From Sedimentisphaera sp050251615 (GTDB lineage: Bacteria; Planctomycetota; Phycisphaerae; Sedimentisphaerales; Sedimentisphaeraceae), in assembly GCA_050251615.1 (NCBI GenBank), contig JBFWMM010000015.1, forward strand, positions 1 through 52,135: DNA of 52,135 nucleotides. Reading direction: 5' to 3'. This document shows positions 34,561 through 44,123 of this stretch, one piece after another (the first letter of the stretch is position 1; each line of letters begins with the position of its first letter). The translations under genes were made by a program, and so were the position numbers. Below the pieces are notes generated by a model. It saw only the letters and a program-made list of their open reading frames with translations. It had not been told where the DNA came from and did not search any database.

Positions 34561-34587
34561 ACTTCAATGCCTTTCGCTGTTCCGCAT
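34550..34587. repeat. 38-bp repeat, copy 1 (ispD start region)
   Basis: These 38 bases, covering the ispD ribosome-binding site, start codon and first codons, recur without a mismatch at 43956-43993. Identity stops sharply at both ends. Because this copy is the native ispD start, the other one is the derived copy. Confidence 0.9.
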
Positions 34588-34698
34588 TGTGATTTTCTGT
34601 TTCAAAATGAGACTTAAGCGTAAGAATAATCCGCGGGCTTCGCTTTTCAAACAGTTTTTTCAAATTGGCTCATTTGCGGGTCGCATTCCGCAACAAAT

Positions 34699-37557
34699 CT
34701 ACTTCGCGGGAATCAGCCTGACAAGCACCACGCCGTGCGGCGCGACCTTTGCCTCAAATCTACCGCGGAACCTGCCCAGATCTTTCTGGCGCCATAAATC
34801 GCGTACGGTAAACTGCGCCCCGCCGTCGGGCGTTGCAAGCGTGCCCCATGGGCCCCATCTGAGACCGACAGTCTCCTCCGCGTCGCCGCGATTGAACAGG
34901 CCGACGGCGTACGAGCCATCTTCCAACGTTTTTGCGTAAACCACCCTTTCGCCATCATTACTGATCTGCGTGGCCTGTTTGCCGAGCACATCCTGATTTA
35001 TCGCCAGCACCTCGTTGTTAGTGAGCAGGGACAAGGTAAAATCGTCCATATGAGCGATGTCGCAGCCGAGCAGAAGCGGCGCAGAAAGAAGGCACCACAG
35101 ACTTATATGGCTGTACTGCTCGTCGGAAGTGAGGTTTGTCTTGTGCAGGTTAGGCCCCCATCCGACCATGCCCACCACAAGCATATCAGGGTCGCTCCAA
35201 TGCCCGGGCCCCGTAAAGCCGGCCCAGCGGTCTTGTTGGAAACCGTGGCTCGCGCTGCGCCATGAGTCGTTGATGTCGCCCGTTGTGCGCCAGAGATTGG
35301 CAAGCTCGACATACTCTGCGGCGTTATCATAAATGCCAGTATTGGAGAGGCTGTAAACGATGTCGCGCCCCGTCCCGCGCAAGGCCTCGCTCATCTCGCG
35401 GGTCGTCGGGACGTCATTGGGGAACCAGTCATACTTGAGGTAATCGATGCCCCAATCGGCCCATTGCTTTGCGTCCTGAACTGCAAAGGAGTGCTTGCCG
35501 AAAGTCCAATTGACCCAGGCAGGCTTGTTGTCGGGTGTTTTGAGCTTGTAGAAATCGTTGATATAGCCGGACTCAATCCAGTCGTAGGTGCCATCGGCGT
35601 TGTCTGATGAGCCGCCCGCATAGCCTGCGTACGTGCCACGCCACGGACCGGAATAAATGCCGAACTTGAGCCCGAGCTCGTGAATCTCATCGCCAAGGGC
35701 CTTCATATCGGGAAACTTCTTATTCGGCTGAATGGCGTTGTATTTGCCGCCTCGCTTAGCCTGCCAGCCGTCATCAATGTTGATGTAAGTCCATCCGTAC
35801 TGACTGAGCCCCTTCTGCACCATCGCGCGCGCGGAGCTGAGCACCTTCTCCTGGCTCACAGCGTCGCCCCAGCAGTTCCAGCTGCTCCAGCCCATCGGGG
35901 GAGTCAGGGCGATTTTATCGCCGACAACTATACGGAATTGCTTCGCATCGGAGCCGAGCGCGTTCTCCGCGCGTAATGTAACGACATATTCGCCGCGCTC
36001 GGAAACCGTTCCCGTAATGCGGCCTGTTTCACTGTTCACCGCGAGGCCGCGGGGCAGATCCGTAACGCTGAATCGTATCGGCCTGTTTCCGGTTGCCGGT
36101 ATAGAATAGATAAATGGCGCATCGGGGCGAACTCCGAATATACTCGCGCCGTTAATACGCGGCGTTTCCGGTGCAGGCGGGGTAAGTACGAGGCTTTTCC
36201 CGAACTTCCACCGGTTGAAGCTGAACATATCGTTCTTCTCGCCTGCAAACACGAGGTAAAGGTCGTGCAGGCCCGAGGCCCCATCGACATCGCAGGAAAC
36301 GTCCTGCCATTTACGTTCTCCGCTCGCGGGAGGTACAAGGCATGCTCCGACCTGCCTGCCACTAACACTGCCGAGACGCAATTCGATTGTCCCGCCGTTC
36401 TCTGAGGCAACGCGGGCCTCAAATACAGATGCACCGCTGCCGAAGTCAACGCCTTTGACCTTTATGTAATCGCCGCCGTCAATATCATAGACCTCAATGC
36501 CGCCTTCGCTGCAAGGCCGCGTCTCCACGCCTCCCGCCAGGCATATCGTTTCCGCTTCCACGCTTTTATACGGATTGAGGTAATCGGCTTGAGCTGGGCC
36601 CTGCTTCGTCGGAGTTACTTCCGGAACCGAGCCATCGGCGTTAAACGACAATTCGTCCACGCATACCGACCGCTTGAACCCGCCTCCGCCGGGGAGGTCT
36701 GCGTTGTGGTAGAACAGGTAAGTTTTGCCTTTGAAATCGACAACCCCCGGATGATTGGTGAAGGCACTCTGCGGCTTCATAACGACTCCGCCATACTCCC
36801 ATGGCCCAATGGGGCTCTTACCCGTGGAATAACCGAGATGTTCGGGAAGAGGGCCGCCCGGGTAGAAGAGGTAGTAGAGAGAGCCGCGCTCATAGATCCA
36901 TGGGCCTTCTTCGTAGGATGTGGGGCGTTTTTCATCGGCCTTGCTGCGCTCGCCGAACGCCTCCACGCTCATATCATACGCCACTATCCCGTTCTCGCCG
37001 ATGGATGTATCGAAGGAAATCATATCCTTATTCAGCTTCGCGTACCAGCACTTGGGATTGCCCCAGCAGAGATACGCCTGCTCGTCATCGTCAATAAAGA
37101 CGGTCGGGTCGATATGGTCACCGGCGACAAGCGGCTTGCCGATCGGATCCTTGAACGGACCGAACGGACTGTCCGCAACCAGCACGCCAATCCCGCGCCC
37201 GTGCATCGGACAATACAGGTACCATTTCCCATCGCGCTCGATGCACTGCACCGCCCATGCGCCGTTTTCAAAGCCGCCGCCCCATCCCGATTCGGCCCAC
37301 TTAAAATCGTACAGCGAGGCTACCTTCCCGTGGTCTGTCCAGTTGACCATATCTGTAGTGGAGAAACAGCGCCAGTCTTTCATTGTGAAGAAGTTGTTTA
37401 CCGACACGTCTTCATCGTGGCTTGTGTAAACATAGCAGACTCCATCGCGAACCACCGGTGCCGGGTCGGCGGTGTAAATCGTCTGGATAAACGGATTTTC
37501 GGCCAGGCACAGAGATGCCGCTAAAAGGCCTGTCAGGGTGCTGAGTATTTTATTCAT
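34699..37557 (-). CDS. Secreted bifunctional GH43-GH27 enzyme with CBM6-like and Ig-like linkers
   Basis: 952 residues. Signal peptide 1-19. A GH43 five-bladed propeller spans about 22-325, with the catalytic base Asp31 (TADPAPV), pKa modulator Asp150 (HIDPT) and acid Glu217 (YEEGPW). A CBM6-like domain (about 330-455) and a putative-Ig (He_PIG) domain (about 463-547) follow. The GH27 barrel (about 550-952) starts TPPMGWSSWNCWG and has nucleophile Asp710 (YLKYDW) and acid/base Asp789 (HWSDPDM). GH43 members release arabinofuranose or xylose; GH27 members release alpha-galactose or beta-L-arabinopyranose. Joined, they would strip two kinds of side group from xylan or arabinogalactan. Last gene of the CE1-GH115-SGNH operon, 22 bases after the SGNH gene, with AAGGTGAG before ATG. 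Confidence 0.93.
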   Translation of the reverse strand: MNKILSTLTGLLAASLCLAENPFIQTIYTADPAPVVRDGVCYVYTSHDEDVSVNNFFTMKDWRCFSTTDMVNWTDHGKVASLYDFKWAESGWGGGFENGAWAVQCIERDGKWYLYCPMHGRGIGVLVADSPFGPFKDPIGKPLVAGDHIDPTVFIDDDEQAYLCWGNPKCWYAKLNKDMISFDTSIGENGIVAYDMSVEAFGERSKADEKRPTSYEEGPWIYERGSLYYLFYPGGPLPEHLGYSTGKSPIGPWEYGGVVMKPQSAFTNHPGVVDFKGKTYLFYHNADLPGGGGFKRSVCVDELSFNADGSVPEVTPTKQGPAQADYLNPYKSVEAETICLAGGVETRPCSEGGIEVYDIDGGDYIKVKGVDFGSGASVFEARVASENGGTIELRLGSVSGRQVGACLVPPASGERKWQDVSCDVDGASGLHDLYLVFAGEKNDMFSFNRWKFGKSLVLTPPAPETPRINGASIFGVRPDAPFIYSIPATGNRPIRFSVTDLPRGLAVNSETGRITGTVSERGEYVVTLRAENALGSDAKQFRIVVGDKIALTPPMGWSSWNCWGDAVSQEKVLSSARAMVQKGLSQYGWTYINIDDGWQAKRGGKYNAIQPNKKFPDMKALGDEIHELGLKFGIYSGPWRGTYAGYAGGSSDNADGTYDWIESGYINDFYKLKTPDNKPAWVNWTFGKHSFAVQDAKQWADWGIDYLKYDWFPNDVPTTREMSEALRGTGRDIVYSLSNTGIYDNAAEYVELANLWRTTGDINDSWRSASHGFQQDRWAGFTGPGHWSDPDMLVVGMVGWGPNLHKTNLTSDEQYSHISLWCLLSAPLLLGCDIAHMDDFTLSLLTNNEVLAINQDVLGKQATQISNDGERVVYAKTLEDGSYAVGLFNRGDAEETVGLRWGPWGTLATPDGGAQFTVRDLWRQKDLGRFRGRFEAKVAPHGVVLVRLIPAK

Positions 37558-37579
37558 TGCTCACCTTGTTAAACTGAAA

Positions 37580-38794
37580 TTACCGTAAAAAGAGCCGCAT
37601 ATCAATCGCCGAAGCCATTAAGCGGTATCCTTCATCATTGAGGTGGAGGTGGTCTCCGGAGTCGCACGCGGCTTTAAGCCTCGACGGCTCCTCGATGTCT
37701 CTCACAACCATATCCCAATCGATAACGGCATCAAACTCGCCGCTGTTTCTAATCCAATCATTGACCTTCTTCCTCTGCTCTTCGAGGTGCGCGCTGTAAT
37801 AGAAGGACTCGCCACAGGGCAGGATTGTCGAGCCGTAAACCTTCAGACCGCAGGCGCGGGACTGCACGATTATCTGCCTGTAACCGGCGATAAGTTCATC
37901 CGCGCTCACATTCCCCCCACCGAGGTCGTTTATGCCTTCAAGCACAATCACCCACTTCGCCCCGCTCTGCGCGAACACGTCGCGGTTGAGCCTCTGAAGA
38001 GCGCCGCAACCGATACCACCCGCCCAAAGCGCGTTGCCGCCGATACCCTGATTTAGCAGGCCGATATGCTCGGTCTGCGGATTCGCCTGAAGCCTGCGGG
38101 CAAGGTAGTCGGGCCAGCGGAGATTAAGCCCTTCCGTGGAGCCTTTGCCGTCGGTGATGGAATCACCGAGACACACTACAGAGCCCGCGGAATAATCCGC
38201 GAGGACATCAACGCCGCAGAGGTAATACCAACACTTGCTCGCCTCCGCGCCAGGCAGAGCCTGCGCCCGGGCAGAATTCCCCGAGGTTATGAATGCGTAT
38301 TCACCTCTCGCGCTGCGGTGGCCCGTAGTTTTCGCGGGCGCCTTCGCAACGTGAATCGTTACGGCGAGGTCGCTACCCGCGGGCAAGTCGAAATCGACGG
38401 CATCCGAGACGAATAGAGTGCCGTATGGAATGCTTACGCTCTTCTCTCCGCAGAAAGTGAGCGGGGTAAGCGTTTCGGGAATGATGGAGGCACCTGCCGA
38501 GCACACCGCCAGGTTCGCCTCGCTGATTACAAGCGTATCGCGCCAGCCCGCAAAGGCGTTTGAGAATCGTACCTGCAATTTATCACCTCCCGCCGAGACG
38601 CGCACAATCTGCCTGATTGTCGTATCGTCAAGCCGCTGAAACTCCTGCGGCATAAGCGCGGCTTCAACTTCCTGAGCCGAGGCCGCCCATGTGCCCGTTG
38701 CAGGCATTGGCGATTTTATTGCGCTGCATCCGGCCAAAACGAGACTGACGCAGGCCGCCGCGAGAACAAATCCGATTCGTGTTTTCGAGTTCAC
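37580..38794 (-). CDS. SGNH/GDSL-family esterase lipoprotein
   Basis: 404 residues. A lipoprotein signal (LVLAGC, Cys23) and a beta-rich N-terminal domain (about 30-200) precede an SGNH hydrolase domain. The four blocks are visible: GDSITDG (Ser212), GIGGN, GIND and the catalytic DHLHLND His. Proteins of this build, in xylanolytic clusters, remove acetyl groups from xylan. The start is GTG 38794, overlapping the GH115 stop as GTGA. The acetyl-xylan role follows from context, not sequence. Confidence 0.88.
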   Translation of the reverse strand: MNSKTRIGFVLAAACVSLVLAGCSAIKSPMPATGTWAASAQEVEAALMPQEFQRLDDTTIRQIVRVSAGGDKLQVRFSNAFAGWRDTLVISEANLAVCSAGASIIPETLTPLTFCGEKSVSIPYGTLFVSDAVDFDLPAGSDLAVTIHVAKAPAKTTGHRSARGEYAFITSGNSARAQALPGAEASKCWYYLCGVDVLADYSAGSVVCLGDSITDGKGSTEGLNLRWPDYLARRLQANPQTEHIGLLNQGIGGNALWAGGIGCGALQRLNRDVFAQSGAKWVIVLEGINDLGGGNVSADELIAGYRQIIVQSRACGLKVYGSTILPCGESFYYSAHLEEQRKKVNDWIRNSGEFDAVIDWDMVVRDIEEPSRLKAACDSGDHLHLNDEGYRLMASAIDMRLFLR

Positions 38795-41688
38795 CGCATC
38801 TCCCCCGCCGGCGGACCGAAGTATGATTTCGGAAGCTCGCCGCTGTGTACTACAATCTTCTCCAGCACAACGGCCGGATCAACCATCCGGACTTTCAGCT
38901 GATGAACGCCCGCTTCTTCTATCTCGTGAACGCTCCTCAGCGTTCTGATATTGTCGCGCACCCAGTTGTCCCAGTCGCGGAAGGCAGGAGCGTTGGCGCC
39001 GTCGCCGCCCGAGAACTGCCCCTTGAAGGCATCGAGCACCTGCGGCGGCTGATCATCAAACGATACCGCAATCCTTACGCCGCGGTCTGGCTGAATCTTC
39101 AAGCCCGTGCCTGTCATCAGCTCCACCTGCACCCTGCCTGCTTCGGCAATCAGTACGGGGTATTCAAGGCAAGGCGCCTCTTCCGGCGGCTCTATACTCC
39201 GCGCCGTAACGGGGAACACGGCCATCGCCGATGCCCCGCGGCCGTAATCGGGAATCTTCTCCCAGCGCATAACGCCTGCGGGGATGTTCTTCGCGGCGCT
39301 TTCGGCGGCAAACGCGGCGGGGCCTGTAAGGCTGCCGAACGCCTGCAAACCCGCGTACTTATCAGAACCCACAACAGACATATCAATCCGTGCGCTTTGT
39401 CCTTCAGGGCCGTTTATCGTGATGATGGCGCTGCTTTCGCCTTCGGGCGCTTTCTCTGCGTCCACCTCCACAAAAATGCGCTTATCGCCGTCAACCGTTC
39501 CCGACAGCTCGCTGATGCGAATCCAGGTACGGTTTGCGGAAGCGGTAAACTCAAAGCGCTCTGCGCCCTGCCTGAAAATATCAATCCATCTGCGCTGAGC
39601 ACCAACGCTGTCCACAGCGGGGAGCCGCAAAGCCTCTGTAGCGGGCCAAGCCTGCTGCGAACCTTCCACCGCAACGCCCATAACCGCGCCCTGCCCGAGC
39701 TGAACCTCGACAACCTCCGGCATAACATCCCTCACGGGGTCGCGCCAGCTCGTATAACCCAGATGAGTCTGCGCCATCATGTGGTTCCATTTTCCGCCGT
39801 TCAGCTCGTGATAGCGGGTTGTCAGCGCCTTGTCGAGCGCAAACAGCTCGCGGACAAGTTGCGCCTGCTCATTGGCCGAAGCCCTGCCCTGCTTTGCGTA
39901 GAGGCGGCCGCGCCCCGCGGCTATGTACATCTTAGCGACTGTAGCGGCCGATTTGACCGGATGGAGGATCAGCTGATAATACGCGCCCTTATACTCCTCG
40001 GGGAGCTTTGCGTTTATCGCCTCGGCCCTGCGCTCTATCTTTTCCCACGCCTCAAGCACCCGCTCGGCCTCGCTGTAATTCACAAGACTGAACGTTTCGG
40101 GCGTTAGCAGTTCGGGCTTGCGCCAGCCGTTGTATTTTGCGTATTTTGCCGCAATATCGGCAATCTCCCTGGCAAATTCTGCGCCAAACTGCTGCTCTGC
40201 CCAGTTTGTCATATAATCGCTTATGCGTTCCTTCGGCATTGCCCGCGGGTTCCATGCCATCTGCAGAAAGAAATCAATCGGCAACTCCATGGGCTTGAGA
40301 TCGCCCACGTTCACCACCCATATCCTGCGGGCATCGTACTCATAAGCGATATTCATCTGCTCCCACACCTTCGGCAGGGGATTCGTGTTTGCCCATTTGT
40401 AACATCTCGGCGCGCCGACATAGTCGAAGTGGTAGTAGATTCCCGCCCCGCCGCTGCGTTTGCGCTCCTCGGGAGTCGGCAGGCGGCGGATATTGCCCCA
40501 GTTGTCGTCGCACCAGAGCAGAGTTACATCATCGGGCACGCGCATGCCATGCTCGTAGTACCCCGACACCTCTTTGTACAGCGCCCACATCTGCGGTACC
40601 TTCCTTACATCGGGGTTGACGGCCTCGGCTATCATTTCGCGCTGGTCTGCCACAATCTGCTCAAGCAGACCGACATTCGCTGCCATATCTCCGCCCTTTA
40701 TCATCGGCTCATCGCCATCACCGCGCATACCTATCGTAACGATGTTTTCGTAGTCTTTGTTTCGCGCAATCCCATCGCGCCAGAAACCTTGTAGCCCCTC
40801 TTTGTTCGTGGCATAGTTCCACTCTCCATTGCCGATGTTCTTACTTCGCTTTGTCCATTCGGTCTGCGCGCGCACCATCGGCTCGTGATGTGAAGTGCCC
40901 ATGACAATTCCGTACTCGTCTGCGAGGCGCGGGTTCTCGGGGTCGTCCTCGTTGAACGCCTTGCCCCACATCGCGGGCCAGAGGTAATTGCCTCGCAGGC
41001 GTAGAATCAGCTCGAACATGTGGCTGTACATCTTTGAATTGATACCGCCGAACTTCTCCCTCGCCCATGGCCCGAAGCATGGTTCCTCATCGTTTATGAA
41101 TATGCCGCGGTACTTCACCGCCGGCTCGCCCGAGCAGTACTCGCCCGCGCGCACATAGAGGCTGTTATGCTTTTTCGCAGGCACATCCGCCCACCAGTAC
41201 CAGGGCGAGACGCCAATCTGCTCCGAAATCTCATAGATGCCGTAAATCGTACCGCGTTTGTCGCTGCCCGCGACAACGAGAGAACCGTCAACCGTTGCGA
41301 TGATGAAGCTTTCCCACTTGCCTTCTATGGCTGAAGTGTTCAGCTTGCCCGCCGAGACGAGGCCATCAATCAAAGCGCTTTTTCCGAGCGTACCGATAAG
41401 CACGCCTTTGCCCGTTGCGGAATCATTCATATCGGGCCGCGTTCCGGTTACCCGCTCAATATCGGCCTGCAAATCGCCCGCCGCGCGGATTACGCCTTTC
41501 CAGTCTGCGCTGTCGCAGCAGATAACCGCGGCTGAACCGCCCGCGGCGAGAGTAAACGCATCGGGGACATTCTTCCCGCTTACTATATTCTCACTCAGCA
41601 AAGTAGAGCCATGCAGAGCCGACGTCAGCATCACTGCCGCAAACAAACGGACAAAGCGGCCGGCTCTGTTCAGGGAATTCTTGCACAT
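38791..41688 (-). CDS. GH115 alpha-glucuronidase
   Basis: 965 residues from ATG 41688, chosen for AAGGAAG eight bases upstream and a following signal peptide (RFVRLFAAVMLTSALHGS). An ATG at 41739 overlaps the CE1 stop as ATGA and is the alternative. The GH115 pattern is clear: GTIYGIYEISEQIGVSPWYWWADVP, YRGIFINDEEPCFGPW, LRLRGNYLWPAMW, GTSHHEPM, and the C-terminal beta-sandwich. The family removes 4-O-methylglucuronate from xylan, including from internal residues. Middle gene of the CE1-GH115-SGNH-GH43/27 operon. Confidence 0.95.
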   Translation of the reverse strand: MCKNSLNRAGRFVRLFAAVMLTSALHGSTLLSENIVSGKNVPDAFTLAAGGSAAVICCDSADWKGVIRAAGDLQADIERVTGTRPDMNDSATGKGVLIGTLGKSALIDGLVSAGKLNTSAIEGKWESFIIATVDGSLVVAGSDKRGTIYGIYEISEQIGVSPWYWWADVPAKKHNSLYVRAGEYCSGEPAVKYRGIFINDEEPCFGPWAREKFGGINSKMYSHMFELILRLRGNYLWPAMWGKAFNEDDPENPRLADEYGIVMGTSHHEPMVRAQTEWTKRSKNIGNGEWNYATNKEGLQGFWRDGIARNKDYENIVTIGMRGDGDEPMIKGGDMAANVGLLEQIVADQREMIAEAVNPDVRKVPQMWALYKEVSGYYEHGMRVPDDVTLLWCDDNWGNIRRLPTPEERKRSGGAGIYYHFDYVGAPRCYKWANTNPLPKVWEQMNIAYEYDARRIWVVNVGDLKPMELPIDFFLQMAWNPRAMPKERISDYMTNWAEQQFGAEFAREIADIAAKYAKYNGWRKPELLTPETFSLVNYSEAERVLEAWEKIERRAEAINAKLPEEYKGAYYQLILHPVKSAATVAKMYIAAGRGRLYAKQGRASANEQAQLVRELFALDKALTTRYHELNGGKWNHMMAQTHLGYTSWRDPVRDVMPEVVEVQLGQGAVMGVAVEGSQQAWPATEALRLPAVDSVGAQRRWIDIFRQGAERFEFTASANRTWIRISELSGTVDGDKRIFVEVDAEKAPEGESSAIITINGPEGQSARIDMSVVGSDKYAGLQAFGSLTGPAAFAAESAAKNIPAGVMRWEKIPDYGRGASAMAVFPVTARSIEPPEEAPCLEYPVLIAEAGRVQVELMTGTGLKIQPDRGVRIAVSFDDQPPQVLDAFKGQFSGGDGANAPAFRDWDNWVRDNIRTLRSVHEIEEAGVHQLKVRMVDPAVVLEKIVVHSGELPKSYFGPPAGEMR

Positions 41689-41735
41689 CACGATAACTTC
41701 CTTAAAACGCTCCGGTTCTTCGACCGGTTGTAATA

Positions 41736-43706
41736 TCATTTAAATATGAGCTGAGCAAAGTTGTACAGATTGCTGCCCCAGGTCTCGGCGTCGTGGCCGT
41801 GCGAATCGACGTTCCAGATATGCGGAACATCGTTGGCCTTCATATAACGGTGCACGCCCTGACTGATTCCGATAAGGCCGTCCTTATTGCCGCAGCTGAT
41901 ATAGAGCAGTCTGAGCTTTTGCTTTGCTTTTTCAGGCTCTGGCATAAGCTCGGCGGGTGCCATTGTGTTCGGGGCGGACGAAAAACCACCTACCCACGCG
42001 AAAGAATCAAGATTGCCCAGCCCGAAGTTCAGCGACTGACCGCCGCCCATGGAAAGCCCTGCGATCGCGCGGCTGTTTCTGTCTTTTTTCACCGAATACT
42101 TCGCCTCGATTGCGGGTATAACGTCATTGAGCAGGTCTTTTTCAAACACCGCAAACGCCGGCGCCGCGGCATAGACATTGCCCTCAGGGCGGTCGTTTTT
42201 CTGCGCCCTGCCGTTGGGCATTACGATAATCATCGGCTCCGCCTTGCCCTTTGCGATGAGGTTGTCGAGAATAAGGTTCGGCGAGCAGAAACGCTGCCAT
42301 TCCGTCTCGTCTCCGCCGATGCCGTGGAGCAGGTAGAGAACGGGATACTCGCGCTCGGCGCTGTATCCGGGCGGGGTATAGACGAGCATTTTGCGCGTCG
42401 TACCGACTGTCTCCGATTCGTACTCTACCATCTCTTCAGCGCCGTGAGCAATGCCGCCGAGCATACGTTTGAAGCCTTCGGGGGCATCGGGATACAGAGC
42501 CACATCATCGGCGCCAAGCTCGATGGCGCGTCCGAAATCGCCTCTCGGCTCGCGCGGACCGCGCTCCTGCCGTGGAGCGTCCTTGAACAGAAGCTGCGCA
42601 AACTGATGGAAACTGCGCCGCCAGGTCTGCCATTCGTGGGCGGTATCGGGAGAGACATAGAACGCGGCGTTTATGCCGGCCGCTTTCAGCTCGTCAACAT
42701 TCGCCTTGACCCTCTCGGGGTATTCACGCGAGCCGCAGCTCTCAAAAATCAGTTTCACCTTCTTGTTGAATTCTTCGGCATCGGCCATTACGCCGCCATG
42801 CGCGGTTGCCGGCTCGCCGACAGTCCCGCCGCTGAAGATGCCGATATGCGAGAACACATCAAGGTTCTCCATTGCGATTGCGTTTGTCTGCATGCCCCCC
42901 ATCGAGAGACCCGCCATAGCGCGGTGGGGCTGGTCGGCGAGCGTGCGGTAGCCTGAGTCAATCATCGGGATTATCTCTTTGAGGAGCCTGTCGCGAAATT
43001 CGTCAGCCCAGCCCTTCGGAGGCCATCCCTGCTGGCCTGTCCGCGGCGGCCGCATTGTCCATGTGCCGTTGTCCATTACGATAATGAACGGCTTTGCCTT
43101 ACCTGCGGCAATGAGATTGTCCATAATCAGGCCCACTCTTCCCTGAGCTGACCAGCCTGTCTCATCTTCGCCTCCGCCATGCTGAAGGTACAGCACCGGA
43201 TAACGCTCCGACTGATTCTTGTCGTAAGCCGCAGGGGTATAGACAAAACAGCGCTGCTGCTTGCCCGTAATCTCCGAACGGTACAGGTTTTCGCTTATCC
43301 TGCCGTGAGGAACGTCTTTAAGGGCGTAGAAATCTTCGTCTTTTGCGGGCACTTCCACCCCGCTGCCGCGGCGGCTTGCGCCGTAAAAGAACATACTGCC
43401 GGGATCGGGAACCTGCGCCCCGTCAATCTCAAGCTGGTAGTAATGGAAGCCTTCATCCATCGGCTGAGAATCGCCCGTCCAAACGCCGTTTTCGTCCTTT
43501 GTCATGGGCGTTTTGACGCCTCCGATGTCCAGAAGGACGTTTTGCGCCTGAGGCGCGGCTATCTGCGCACGAACACAGCCCTCGGAATTAACCTGCGGGT
43601 ACTGCCTGCCAGGCTGGTTTGTCGAGGCAGGTTTGAAATCCTCGGCAACTGCAAGGCAAGAGCTGCACAGAGCCGCAGACAACACAACAATCAAAGCACG
43701 TTTCAT
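41736..43706 (-). CDS. Tandem CE1 esterase (feruloyl/acetyl-xylan esterase, two catalytic domains)
   Basis: 656 residues. Signal peptide (MKRALIVVLSAALCSSCLA). An early Ig-like/CBM48-type domain (about 30-120) comes next, then two complete CE1 alpha/beta-hydrolase domains at about 135-378 and 410-656. Each has its own nucleophile, Ser268 (GLSMGGM) and Ser552 (GLSMGGG), and C-terminal His (HEW and HGHDAETW regions). They are clearly related to each other, so the gene arose by fusion or duplication. Likely splits ferulate or acetyl esters from arabinoxylan. GGAG lies seven bases before ATG 43706. Overlaps GH115 as ATGA. First intact gene of its operon. Confidence 0.93.
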   Translation of the reverse strand: MKRALIVVLSAALCSSCLAVAEDFKPASTNQPGRQYPQVNSEGCVRAQIAAPQAQNVLLDIGGVKTPMTKDENGVWTGDSQPMDEGFHYYQLEIDGAQVPDPGSMFFYGASRRGSGVEVPAKDEDFYALKDVPHGRISENLYRSEITGKQQRCFVYTPAAYDKNQSERYPVLYLQHGGGEDETGWSAQGRVGLIMDNLIAAGKAKPFIIVMDNGTWTMRPPRTGQQGWPPKGWADEFRDRLLKEIIPMIDSGYRTLADQPHRAMAGLSMGGMQTNAIAMENLDVFSHIGIFSGGTVGEPATAHGGVMADAEEFNKKVKLIFESCGSREYPERVKANVDELKAAGINAAFYVSPDTAHEWQTWRRSFHQFAQLLFKDAPRQERGPREPRGDFGRAIELGADDVALYPDAPEGFKRMLGGIAHGAEEMVEYESETVGTTRKMLVYTPPGYSAEREYPVLYLLHGIGGDETEWQRFCSPNLILDNLIAKGKAEPMIIVMPNGRAQKNDRPEGNVYAAAPAFAVFEKDLLNDVIPAIEAKYSVKKDRNSRAIAGLSMGGGQSLNFGLGNLDSFAWVGGFSSAPNTMAPAELMPEPEKAKQKLRLLYISCGNKDGLIGISQGVHRYMKANDVPHIWNVDSHGHDAETWGSNLYNFAQLIFK

Positions 43707-43736
43707 TTCATTTCTCCGAAAAAGATAAAACAATCA

Positions 43737-43955
43737 TTACGCGTTTCCATCTGTCGTTACAATTGAGCCGTCGGGGCGGTAATGCAGCTCAACAACCTTC
43801 ATACTCCGCAGCCAGGTCGTTCCACCTGATGGCTTGCAGTCGTGGTGGAACAGATACCACCGCCCCTCAAACTCGACAATCGCATGGTGCGTTGTCCAGC
43901 CCACAACAGGCGTGAGAATGACGCCCTGATACGTGAAAGGCCCGTATGGATTATC
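43737..43955 (-). pseudogene. C-terminal fragment of a GH43 gene
   Basis: About 73 residues that match the last blade of GH43 enzymes: GDNPYGPFTYQG, then TTHHAIVEFEGRWYLFHHD and LRSMKVVELHYRPDGSI. The frame continues upstream only through a 38-bp copy of the ispD start region, which is not GH43 sequence. No catalytic residue is present, so it is a dead remnant. It lies 30 bases upstream of the CE1 gene, and the intact ancestor probably stood first in that operon. It comes from a different GH43 gene than the one at 34699-37557, whose matching region is dissimilar. Confidence 0.8.
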
Positions 43956-43993
43956 GCCGCACGCATACTTCAATGCCTTTCGCTGTTCCGCAT
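43956..43993. repeat. 38-bp repeat, copy 2 (displaced ispD start region)
   Basis: Identical to 34550-34587 (ispD leader, ATG and first codons) in the same orientation, 9.4 kb away. It is joined without a gap to GH43 coding sequence on its 3' side. That makes a tiny hybrid start whose frame is shifted relative to ispD. Confidence 0.9.
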
Positions 43994-44010
43994 AATGAAT
44001 CTGCTTCTCA

Positions 44011-44080
44011 GGCCGAACTCCAAATACAGCGGGGCCGTTAATACGCGGCGTTTACGGTGCAGGAGGGGTGAGTATGCGGC
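44011..44080 (-). pseudogene. Remnant of a He_PIG/GH27 linker
   Basis: These 70 bases are roughly 80% identical to 36126-36194, inside the GH43-GH27 gene. The minus strand reads LTPPAP, stop, TPRINGPAVFGVRP, matching LTPPAPETPRINGASIFGVRP there, with the Glu codon changed to TAA. It is a decayed piece of a second GH27-type gene. Confidence 0.75.
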
Positions 44081-44123
44081 GGGCGTATCTATTTAACAGA
44101 ATACCGCGGTTTATTTGACACAC

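Noticed and set aside
34640..34698. Terminator after the GH43-GH27 gene
   Set aside because: A six-base TTGCGG/CCGCAA stem exists, but no T tract follows on the minus strand.
38845..40107. Plus-strand open frame of 420 codons opposite GH115
   Set aside because: Complementary to conserved GH115 sequence; composition is Arg/His/Leu-rich with no domain signal.
43842..44096. Plus-strand small gene across the mosaic scar
   Set aside because: It is only an open frame across displaced pieces of minus-strand genes and has no motif or ribosome-binding site.
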